Source: Uranotaenia lowii
Lineage: Eukaryota > Arthropoda > Insecta > Diptera > Culicidae
Reading direction: 5' to 3'
DNA: 64,000 nt
Assembly: GCF_029784155.1 (NCBI RefSeq)
Contig: NW_026598422.1
Span: 62,001-126,000 of the forward strand
This document shows, piece after piece, positions 55,353-64,000 of this stretch. Each line of letters starts with the position of its first letter. Positions within the stretch are counted from its first letter, which is position 1. The translations under genes were made by a program, and so were the position numbers. The notes under the pieces were generated by a model that was not told the origin of the DNA, searched no databases, and saw nothing but the letters and a program-made list of their open reading frames with translations.

Positions 55353-56754
55353 TCGTTGGACTTCTGTTGGTTAGGTACACCGCAGCCAGAACCGCTTCGT
55401 TCCACAGGTACTTCGGAGTTTGAGATTCGGACAACATCGCACGAACCTTCTCGATGATTGTTCGATTGAATCGTTCTGACACACCATTTTGCTGTGGTGT
55501 ATACGCTGTAGTTGGCTCAACCTGGATCCCTTTGGACACGTACAACTCCCGCTGGTCTTTGGAGCAATACTCTCTGCCTTGATCCACAGTCAGCTTCGAA
55601 ATCGAATGTCCTAGAGCGACAGTTGCCATCGCTTCGTACTCTCGGAACCGTTGGAATACCTCGGACTTCTTCTTGAGGGGATACACTACTGCGAAGTGCG
55701 TGAAATCGTCAATAAACGAGACAAAGTACCGAGAACCATCCCAAGCTGCCGGTTTGATAGGACCACACACGTCGGAGTAAACTCTCTCTAAAGGTCTTGA
55801 AGCACGGACTCTTGTACCCGAGAATGGTTCTCGGCACTGCTTTCCAAGAACACATACATCACAAAAATCAAATTTACCTGGTTCCTCGGAAATACCTGTT
55901 ACCATGTCGTGCTTTACAAGTGCTTTCAAATTCTGGATGCCCAAATGGCCAAGTCGACGGTGCCATAGATTACCGCTCACAGCTCCACACAAGTTGGCTG
56001 CCACAGTATCGAGGACCATCGCTTTACCTCCACTTGCAGCATTAGCTGCATTAGCACGAGCTGAAGGTCCGTCCGACGTAAGCTTGACTCGATAATTCTT
56101 GGCCTTATGTCCCTTCTTTTGGCAACGTCTGCACTTTCCCGTGAACTTAACGAACGCCGTCCTCTGTTTCGATCCTTGAAAAGCAGCAGGTTTTTTTTGG
56201 TTCGAAACTGCAACTCGGTCCGTTTTCTTTAATTCCTCTGCAAGAAGGCGCTCTCGAACAACGTCCAGTTTCAGATTCTCCTCTCCAAGTTTTTCCAAGG
56301 CTGTAACTAATGGATCAAACGATTCGGGAAGAGTGGCAAAGAGCTGAGCAACAACGTCGTTTTTTTCTAGCTTTGCTCCTGCCAACTTCAGCTGACGAAT
56401 AAGTTCTTGGAAGATCTTCAAATGGTCCTTCGGTGACGTTCCTTCAACCATTTTCAGCTTCGCAAGTTGCTTTCGGATTAAGTTCCGCGACGAAACGGAT
56501 TTCTTGGCATAAACGTTCTCCAGGCTTGTCCAAATTTCCTTTGATGTCTCCTTGTCCCGTACAAGGTCCAGCAGGTCATCGTGAATGAACGGAATCAGCA
56601 AATACGTCGCCTTTCCGTTACTATCAGGGAATCTAAAAATCGTTATCCTCCGATTGAATTTGCCGATCTTAACACCCGAGAGAGAGATTATCATCAGCCA
56701 GCACACTATACTAGCACTTTTTAATTTCAGTTTTGCTCTCGAGAAGATTTGCAT
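55353..56754 (-). pseudogene. Ty1/copia relict, 5' half: Gag and integrase; protease missing
   Basis: Minus strand. The Gag part includes IWTSLENVYAKKSVSSRNL and QLKLAGAKLEKNDVVAQLF, then a knuckle CRRCQKKGHKAKNY whose last Cys is Tyr. About 40 residues later the frame is already in the pre-integrase zinc domain (LWHRRLGHLG, FCDVCVLGKQ) and integrase core (YSDVCGPI, FIDDFTHF, VDQGREY, YTPQQNGVSERFNRTI), with the D, D, E positions present. The protease that normally lies between Gag and integrase is absent, pointing to an internal deletion. The Gag N-terminus is also degraded. Continues at 44118 across the Loa-like insertion. The A-run and residues beyond 55345 are not copia. Confidence 0.9.
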
Positions 56755-59540
56755 TCCGATTCAAATTTGTCTCCTGTTTTAACGTTAAGGACATTGATCC
56801 TTAGCACCATTTCTTACAAAAAAAAAAAGACAGCTGATTTTACTTATGAAGAAAGCATCCCTATAACCAACCACAAATCCCTCCCATTTTTTGTATCTCT
56901 TAAAAAAAATCAAATTAGGGTTCAACCTCAATCACTCGAAGGGTCCGAGGGAAGGGGACAGTTTTGTGCATACATCACCAGGTATTTCCTCCTATTAGAC
57001 CACCAATCTATGATTTCTTATTAGAATGATTTTTTCCGGCAAGCAAATATTTCCGATCGAGGCGAAATTGGATTACGAGATTTTTTTCTGATGGAAGCCT
57101 AAAGTTAGCTTAGCTTTAAACTTATTGGATTTTTTTTCCTTTTTAGGTGAATGTCTTGTTAAACGGTAGTGTGGTTTGTGGCCAGACTAAAATAAATTAT
57201 TTCTTGCTTTTCACGGCGCAATGCTGGAAGAAAACTCTTGCCCGCAGTGCAATATTCTGCTACTGGAAAGTGTTTGGGAAGGTACGTCAAAATGTTTTAC
57301 GACATGACAGATGGCATCGTCAGGTTGATGGTGCGCCGTCTAGAGGGTATTTGCTTTCCGGGTGCGATTCCGAAAACCCAAAATCCAGCCGGACCTTCAA
57401 GCGGGTCCCTTTTGAGCAGCGTTTCCTTTTGAGCAAATAAATCTCTGAACAGTGCGAGAAGTAAGGAAAAAAATTCGAGAACACCATTTTACGACACCGG
57501 AAAATCGACGTGTTTGCAGTTGGTACATAATTTTGTTTAGTTTGTGGTTTGCGTTTTTGGTGTAGCAATCTGGAAACTGGAATGGGATGCTGCTGATATA
57601 CCACCGAGAAGCGGCACAAGACGAAACAAAATCCCTAATGAATGAAATTGTTGATCGAGGAGATTATCATTAAGCTACTGCCGGGAAATGATTGAAAAGT
57701 AAATAAACGAGACATTTGAGGTTTTTTTTTATTTGTTTGTTGAAAGTGTTCGGAGAGACAATTTGAAAATATAAATGCATCTGGGACATTGAAGTTATAA
57801 AACTCATAAGACAGCTTAACAATATATTTTAATTATATTTTTAGTACCTACCTTTTAGTTTTATTAATCCATAATGATCATTGCATGTGTTTCATAGTGC
57901 AGAAAAAAAATAACAACGTTAATTAAAAGCTTTGGACAGAAGTTGCAGTGAACCTTAACAATACCAATTGAAATTCGATTCGTTCATTTGATGTTCCTCT
58001 ACAAGTATTACACTGATAAAATATGGGAGTTTTAAACTTTTCTTCCACATAAATATCTCAAAATTATCGATTTCATAATTTACCGTAATGTATAATAATA
58101 TTAATTTTACTATTTGGCTTATTGACTCAACAAAATTGGAAATCATGAGTTTTCAACAGTGCGTATGCAGTTAGTCACACACGTGTGTAGGCAAATAAGA
58201 AATACTTCTTCTCTTCAAGACCGTAGTTGAACAGTTTGGGGAAGGAGAAATGTCGGAAATACATGCAATTACTTCCTTAGGAATGTGTGGAGCTTTCCAT
58301 TGGATCGTTCTCCAACGCTCGCTAAGAAATTTTATTCAATTCCTGTTAGGGAAGTGAAATTTCATTCATAGGACAGGAAAGAGTAGAGAGTACACTTCCG
58401 TTTACGGTATGTTAAAAACACGTTTCTAGAGCCGAAACGCACAGTTGTACAACTCAATGGGTTAAAAGAAAATGAACTATTCGTCCACATAGTTGGAGCT
58501 GCTGTTATCAAAACAAACCACAGAGGCAATTATTTTGTTTGGTTATGTAGCCTGCGTCTTATTTAGCTGGGAAACGCCTGCAAGATGCGTAACTTGGCAG
58601 TGCATGTCATCCTGGGTGTAAAACTAGCATCAACAAGTGACACCTCTGGGATGAGCAGGAAAATTCTACTAAACCTGCTGCAGTCCATCTTCGGGAGACT
58701 CAAACTGGCAATAAGATGCTGAAACTTCTTACCCACCCTTTCTTAGAAAATGGAAGTCGACACAGAACCATCTGCAGTTCAGTCTAGAGTGGCTTTATTA
58801 AGAGATACATATGTTTATAATATCCTTCCGAGGCCTCGAATGACACGATAATAAACATAATCCGTATAGTAGGAAGACATTCGCAAGCAGTCTTGGCTCA
58901 GGCTCCGGCTCCAAGATGATGTTGTCAGATTCCAATAGTAATACGTTTTATGATTAATTTAATTTCATTTTCCATTTACATACAGAAATTGTGCGTGTCG
59001 TCTTCGTCGTTACCGGAAGTGCCGGTTGTGTCCTGCGGTTCTGCATTTTGCTTAGTCCGGTAAGTTGGTGCCCTTTGTGGACGTGGGACGTTTCTCCGTT
59101 ATATGATGGTATGTAAGCGGAAGTGACAAGGAAACGATACATTCTACAAAGGAAAGCAGCCGGTTGTGGACACATTTCCGGTCCGGTGGAAGTACGTGAT
59201 TATGTTAGGTAGGTACGTAGTTAAATTTGGTCAACTTACATCTCGTTTAAAATAATTTTAAATAATGAATCCTTATGGAAAAGGATTTCAATTTCAAGAA
59301 TTTTGTATAATACTATGCATACACCCCGATCAATTTTGGTACGGTGTGAATTTGGTATATGTGGTATATGTGATTTTTCCCTCAGACCAGATCAATGAAA
59401 ATTATAAAATTCTATTCAGTTCTTTAATGTTGATGAAATATAAGGAATGATAAGTAAAGTAGGCACTCAAAAATTACAAAAAAAGGTTATGAAGGGCGAA
59501 CATGTATTGCGACACATTTAACAGGGTATAACTTTTTTAA
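56755..59540. other. Non-coding stretch, no gene recognised
   Basis: Mixed AT-rich DNA with a short A-run at 56818-56830. Small ORFs (57147-57440, 57320-57619 minus) overlap and show no known domain. It may include the copia 5' LTR near 56760-57100, but no LTR pair could be identified. Confidence 0.35.
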
Positions 59541-59542
59541 CA

Positions 59543-60352
59543 TTGAGTAAAAATCAATCAAAATTAGCTCACTTTCTCAAAGATGAGTATTGTTTGCATG
59601 CTGTCAAACTCGAAGTTGTGTTTTTCGATTCAACGAAATTGGAGGTGAACCAACGCAAGCCGAGAGAACAAATTTTTTTCAAAAACCTGGAATTTCCAGA
59701 CCTGTCGCACCGGCCGTTGAATAAAATTTCGAACATTCGCCATTCAACCGTCTCCAGAGTGTTAAAGCGGTTCCAAGAGCAGTTGACGTTGGACCACGCC
59801 AAAGGAGCTGGAAGGAAACCGGTATCGGAGAACAAAAAGACGGAGGGAAAGATAAAGCGGATGATTAAAGCAAATCCTAACTTCTCACGCCGTTATTTGG
59901 CTTAAAAGATCGGCATGTCGCAGAGCTACGTCCAGAATGCAAAGAAGAGAGCTGAACTACATACATACAATGAACAGATCTGCCCAAACCGTGATGAGTG
60001 GCAACAATTGGCGGCTTAAACTCGGGTACGGAAACTCTACGAGAAGATGCTGGCAAAATATGGCAGCTGTGTGATGAACGACGAAACATATACAAAAGCC
60101 GATTCTAAGCAAATTCCGGGGTTGGAGTTTTTCACCGGCAAGAGCAAGTTCATGTTGACGACAAATTTAAGAAGATGAAAATTTGGAAATTCGCCTCCAA
60201 ATATCTCGTTTAGCAGGCCATCTGTGAGTGAGCCTTTCATGACAAAGAGCAAACGGCAAGATCTACAAATCTGAGTGCCTCGAGAAGCGTCTTTTGCCGT
60301 TCTTGCAGCAGCAAGACGATGCTCCGCTATTGTGGTCAGATTTGGCGTCGTC
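59543..60352 (+). pseudogene. Tc1/mariner transposase relict, ITmD37E-like
   Basis: A DNA-binding region with HSTVSRVLKRFQ and GAGRKPVSENKK, then KIGMSQSYVQNAKKRA, RKLYEKMLAKYG and CVMNDETYTKADSKQIPGLE, the first catalytic Asp block of mosquito DD37E transposases. A degraded second Asp block (LLWSDLAS) is near 60330. In-frame stops at 59903-59905 and 60017-60019, a frameshift near 60150, and truncation at 60353 where unrelated sequence begins. The third catalytic residue is lost. No clear TIRs were found. Confidence 0.85.
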
Positions 60353-61196
60353 CCAGCCAACATGAAATCGTAAAAGAAATCATCGCCAAAGTCGTATATG
60401 GATGCAATTCGAATCAAATTCGTAAATATGTACACTCAACATTCGACCATGTCGTATACTCATCTTATTAGATGATAAAACCAAACGAAATACGACTTAG
60501 TTACGATATGTTGGATAGAGTAAAATGAACTCTCATATCAATCGCATAAGATTTCTTACGTAGCATTTAATCTATATATAAATTTTTTTTCGTGTCGTAA
60601 TCATAATTGACTACAGACATTTTCGTAAAGAATCACACATAAACATCGTTCATCATTACTTTTGTGTTTTGAAAACCATCCTCGTACAAAGGGATGATTC
60701 AATTAAATTCAGTATCGTATTAATAAAAATGATTAATGAGTAAGTCAATTTTTTTTTAAATTTTAACATTCGAAACAAAAACACATTTTTTTGTAAAATA
60801 TATGGAAAACGGTTGAACAAAACAACTTTAAAGCCTATTAAAGCCTCATAGCCTATTTAAGCCACATATGTAATTACCGTTATATGAACTTTTTTTTTAT
60901 TAAACCGGGATTAAACTAAATGAAATCGTTCGATTGCTTTGATTCTTTTTATACAGTTTTTGCTGTCCTTTTAAAGTTTTTGGTTTGTATTTGCTTTGAA
61001 ATTTTTCAAATTCTTATCATTTTTGTCATCAGTACTTTTTCTATTTTTATCATCGTTCAGCAGTTTTTCAACATTTAAAAACATAATAAAAATTTATGGT
61101 GTTGCCCGTATTTAAATGATCCTGTAAATTGAATTTTTGCTTCTTCGCTCATAGGAACACATGTCCATTTGTGGAAATGCTTAGTCAAATAATTTA
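60353..61196. other. AT-rich stretch truncating the transposase
   Basis: Starts abruptly (CCAGCCAACATGAAATCGTA) within the transposase, so probably an inserted element with an unrecognised other end. No coding potential. Confidence 0.4.
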
Positions 61197-62256
61197 TACT
61201 TACTTACTTACTTAATGATCCCGCGCCGATCCTCCGGTGCATAGGGCCGTGGTAAAAGACCTCCACTGTTGACGATCCGGAGCCAGCGTCTTTACCTGGT
61301 CCCAGTCGACAGTTCGGATTTCAGCGGCTAGACTTCGCCGCCACGAGTTTCTGGGCCTGCCTCTTCTTCGATAACCCCCTGGATTCCAATCTAGCGCCTC
61401 TCTGAAAATTTCGTTTTCATCCTTTCGCAGCATGTGCCCAATCCATCTCCATTTACGTTCCCGAATCTCGATTTCTAGAGCCCTTTGATGACACCGGCGA
61501 TGTAGTTTCCATTCGAGATCCAGTTGCCAGGCCACCAAGCGCGGATGATGTTCCGCAGGCAGCAATTCACAAAAACTTGCAGTTTTCGCGTCGTCACCGC
61601 ATATGTGCACCAAGTTTCACACCCGTACAGCAATACGGATTTGACGTTTGAGTTGAAGATTCGGATTTTTGTTCGTAGAGAGATCTGGCAAGTCGGGCCT
61701 TTCTGATCCGGGTTTCGATGTCTTTCCTGGTACCACCATCAGGCGTTATCTGGCTACCGAGATACTGGAAGCACTCCACTTTCTCAACTTGTTGCCCAGC
61801 TACCATGAAACTGGAGGGATTTCCTGTGTTGATCTCCATCGACTTAGTCTTCCCGACATTGACTTTGAGACCTGCTGCCTTGGAACTTTCGGTGAGGTCG
61901 TCGAGTTTGCTCTGCATATCCGGTTGTGTTTGGGCGAGCAAAACAATATCGTCAGCCAGGTCAAGGTCGTTCAATCGCTCCATTGTTGAAGGATTCCAAG
62001 GCAATCCTCGGTTCGGTGCACAGTCGATCGATCCAGTCAGAATCCCATCCATTACGATGAGAAAAAGTAGCGGTGATAAGATACACCCTTGTCTCACTCC
62101 AGCAGTTACCGGGATTGGTTTGGACAAGACACCGTCGTGCAAGACCTTGCACGAAAATGCCTCGTATTGTCCTTCGATGAGATGGACTAGTTTCTCTGGG
62201 ACCCCTCGTCGCCTTAGAGCCACCCAGATGATTTCATTGTTAAGTCCGTCGAATGC
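61197..62256 (-). pseudogene. RTE-like LINE, second half of RT and C-terminus
   Basis: Minus strand. 62256-61660 has FDGLNNEIIWVALRRRGVPE, VRQGCILSPLLFLIVMDGIL (motif B), LADDIVLLAQ (LADD) and VECFQYLGSQITPDGG. A frameshift near 61600 leads to 61613-61212: RKWRWIGHMLRKDENEIFRE, GYRRRGRPRNSWRRSLAAEI and the terminal WRSFTTALCT block, typical of RTE-like LINEs. The 3' end carries (AAGT)n (61198-61214 read on the minus strand). Its upstream half is at 63750-64000. Confidence 0.88.
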
Positions 62257-62289
62257 AGTTGACGATCAGACCTCATTGTGTACGGATGT
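62256..62289 (+). promoter_or_regulatory. Internal Inr + DPE of the ORF1-only LINE derivative
   Basis: The element starts CAGTTG (A+1 at 62257; Inr TCAKTY with only the flanking T replaced by G). GGATGT at 62284-62289 matches DPE RGWYVT exactly at +28. This supports an intact 5' end at 62256/62257. Confidence 0.75.
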
Positions 62290-63744
62290 GTTTAGATCCC
62301 AAGCTACTCAAGTTTTCAACCAAAATTTTGCAGCAGTGCTGTGTGTAGTTTAAAACAATGGCGGATGAACTCATAAAGAACACGCTGGCCTTCAGATTTC
62401 CGGATGGGGCTCCCAGTCCATCGTTGATCGAGATGGCTAGATTTGTAAAGAATCTCGACGCGGACAAGTCTCTAATGGAGACCTCCTACAAGGTTGCTGA
62501 AGAGAAATCTCTTTTTATTAAATTTCAAAATAACGATGCATTGAAAGATGCAGTGGCTCAGAATGAGGAAAAACTTTCGTTTTTGTATTCCAATGGGAAA
62601 ACAGTGGAGGTTACTATGGCTATTACGAGTAATTTAACAAGATACGTTCGCATCTTTGACCTGCCCCCGGAAATTACCGACGCAAACATAGCAGCTGTGC
62701 TGGGCAAGTACGGTAGCATAAGGAGGATGGTAAAGGAGAAATTCCCGGCAGAATTAGAACTCGACTTGTACACCGGAGTGAGAGGTGTATATATTGAGGT
62801 GAAGAAGGAGATTCCAAGTTCGTTGTTTTTCCTGAATAGGAGAGGACGTATTTACTACGAGGGAATCAAGCAGAAATGCTTCCTTTGTAAGCAGGAGGGC
62901 CACCTCAAATCTAACTGCCCGCAGAGCAAAAACAGGAACTCACAAGATGAAGGAAATAGTCACCAACTCGACGGAACGCGCTCGGCTCTCTCTGTTATCT
63001 CTGATAGCAGAGTTGAGACGCAATCGAGCTACTCAGGAGTGGTCCAAAACCTGGTGCCCGTGCACTCGCCACCGGAGCTGCAACTGAAGATGACAACCTT
63101 GACATCATCAAAACAAGCGGTCAACCGGCAAACTGATGTTGGAGACAAAGAGAGTAGGTTCACCAAGACTCTTTGCGAATTTGCGGAGCAGGAGAGAATG
63201 GAGTATGAAGAGGCTAAAACACAGAGCGCTGTGAAACGGCATCGATCCCCGCCCTCGGAAACAGCAACGGATGAAGACGGTTTCTCGCAACAGACCTCCC
63301 GGCGTACGCGTAGAGCGAAGAAAAATACCCTAGCTGTGATTGCAACAGCACCTACAGGCAAATCTACTGTTGTATGTCGCTCACTTAGTAAGTAGGATCA
63401 TTATGATTCTTGGTTTCTCAAAAGAATACTCGATAGCTCGATTCGTTCTACCTGAAAAATAAATTAGTACATATTATCATACTTTTCGTCTTTGTGGTTG
63501 TGTAGAACTCAGCACTCTTTGAAATGAACATTATAATTCAAATATGAAAGCAAGAGAATTAGAGAAGTATGGTGGAAAAACAACATGTTCCTAAGAAGGA
63601 TCTTGAAACAATAATCAATATTTGTTAATGGCATCAATTCAAAATTTACATGAATTAGATTTTGTAAAAAGTGACATATAAATTTGTAAAATTTTAATTA
63701 GTATTTAAGATTTAATGTAGATAATAAAGAAAGATATTATTGAA
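62257..63744 (+). mobile_element. ORF1-only LINE derivative inserted in the RTE-like RT
   Basis: Flanked by AATGC at 62252-62256 and 63745-63749; removing it restores the RTE-like frame across RT motif A (VDFEKAFD). It has an intact 5' promoter, one ORF and a ~350-bp 3' region ending AATAAAGAAAGATATTATTG. No RT. Because LINEs integrate from the 3' end, a complete 5' end plus a missing ORF2 implies an internally deleted, non-autonomous unit. Confidence 0.75.
62358..63395 (+). CDS. LINE ORF1 (Gag-like) protein with CCHC knuckle
   Basis: An intact 345-residue ORF. Residues about 1-90 start MADELIKNTLAFRFPDGAP; about 95-165 contain RYVRIFDLPPEITDANIAAV and GKYGSIRRMVKEKF, an RRM-like fold seen in Jockey-type ORF1. 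A zinc knuckle CFLCKQEGHLKSNC is at about residues 174-187. The C-terminus is polar and low-complexity, with a basic stretch (RRTRRAKKNTLAV) that might act as a nuclear signal. Probable role: binding LINE RNA. It has no stop or frameshift, unlike most coding remnants here. Whether it is expressed is unknown. Confidence 0.85.
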   Translation: MADELIKNTLAFRFPDGAPSPSLIEMARFVKNLDADKSLMETSYKVAEEKSLFIKFQNNDALKDAVAQNEEKLSFLYSNGKTVEVTMAITSNLTRYVRIFDLPPEITDANIAAVLGKYGSIRRMVKEKFPAELELDLYTGVRGVYIEVKKEIPSSLFFLNRRGRIYYEGIKQKCFLCKQEGHLKSNCPQSKNRNSQDEGNSHQLDGTRSALSVISDSRVETQSSYSGVVQNLVPVHSPPELQLKMTTLTSSKQAVNRQTDVGDKESRFTKTLCEFAEQERMEYEEAKTQSAVKRHRSPPSETATDEDGFSQQTSRRTRRAKKNTLAVIATAPTGKSTVVCRSLSK

Positions 63745-63749
63745 AATGC

Positions 63750-64000
63750 TTTTTCGAAATCAACGAACACCAGCAGAAGAGAGTCCTTCGTTGATTTGTT
63801 CCAGTATGATTCGTAGCGTTGTGATGTGGTCCACACATGATCGTCCGGATCGGAATCCACCTTGTTGCCGTAGCAGTGTAGCGTCGATTTTCTCCTGGAT
63901 CCTGTTCAGGATCACTTTGCAGAGTACTTTGAGGGTTGTACAGATCAACGTTATGCCTCGCCAGTTACCGCAATCTGTCAGGTCCCCTTTCTTCGGGACC
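63750..64000 (-). pseudogene. RTE-like LINE, first half of RT (runs off window)
   Basis: Minus strand, from the window edge: KKGDLTDCGNWRGITLICTT, then KVLCKVILNRIQEKID, QQGGFRSGRSCVDHITTLRI and FVDFEK (motif A). Continuous with 62256-61197 once the 1.5-kb insertion is removed. The endonuclease would lie beyond 64000. A short stretch near 63755-63765 suggests a frame irregularity between the ILEQINE block and motif A. Confidence 0.85.

Overview
This is repeat-dense, AT-rich eukaryotic DNA from a dipteran, most likely a mosquito; the species cannot be named from the window. The transposon mix points that way: I-clade, Loa-like, RTE-like and CR1/Jockey-like LINEs, a Ty1/copia relict, a transposase resembling mosquito ITmD37E, a P-element-like TIR element, and many TA-flanked and 8-bp-TSD MITEs. 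No intact host protein-coding gene is recognisable. The only host-like coding sequence is a broken Rad23-type XPC-binding segment carried inside a TIR element.

Layout: 1-1740 is a highly homogeneous ~545-bp satellite whose unit can fold into a long branched hairpin. 3121-3257, 17897-22965 and 26755-27195 are heptamer minisatellites. 4750-7500 is a MITE interrupted by a decayed LINE and by a TA-flanked element. 7498-9660 is a dispersed repeat with internal subrepeats. 11343-13200 holds two hAT-type MITEs around a long fold-back. 13440-16755 is a 5'-truncated I-clade LINE. 27735-29264 is the P-like element with the Rad23 fragment. 29697-35561 is a near-complete I-clade LINE with matching target-site duplications (TSDs), an exact Inr+DPE internal promoter, an intact 1227-residue ORF2 and one nonsense codon in ORF1. 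37256-39080 is a ~1.8-kb almost pure (ACAAT)n array. 41919-56754 is a copia relict split by an 11.2-kb Loa-like LINE that is itself split by at least four later insertions. 59543-60352 is a dead Tc1/mariner transposase. 61197-64000 is an RTE-like LINE interrupted by an ORF1-only LINE derivative.

The window is best read as layered insertions, many datable relative to each other by TSDs: copia, then the Loa-like LINE, then a composite repeat carrying a tRNA-like gene and TA-MITEs, then a hAT MITE and further TA elements inside the composite.

Most unusual: (i) TA-flanked elements of about 680-850 bp that each carry an intron-like segment of 59-66 bp, three of them with short ORFs open across the predicted splice (56, 51 and 33 codons); (ii) a composite insertion built from a ~0.5-kb unit of 'exon + intron containing a Pol III-type tRNA-like gene', present as a dimer plus an inverted copy; (iii) the branched-fold satellite. 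All alignments and folds were done by eye.
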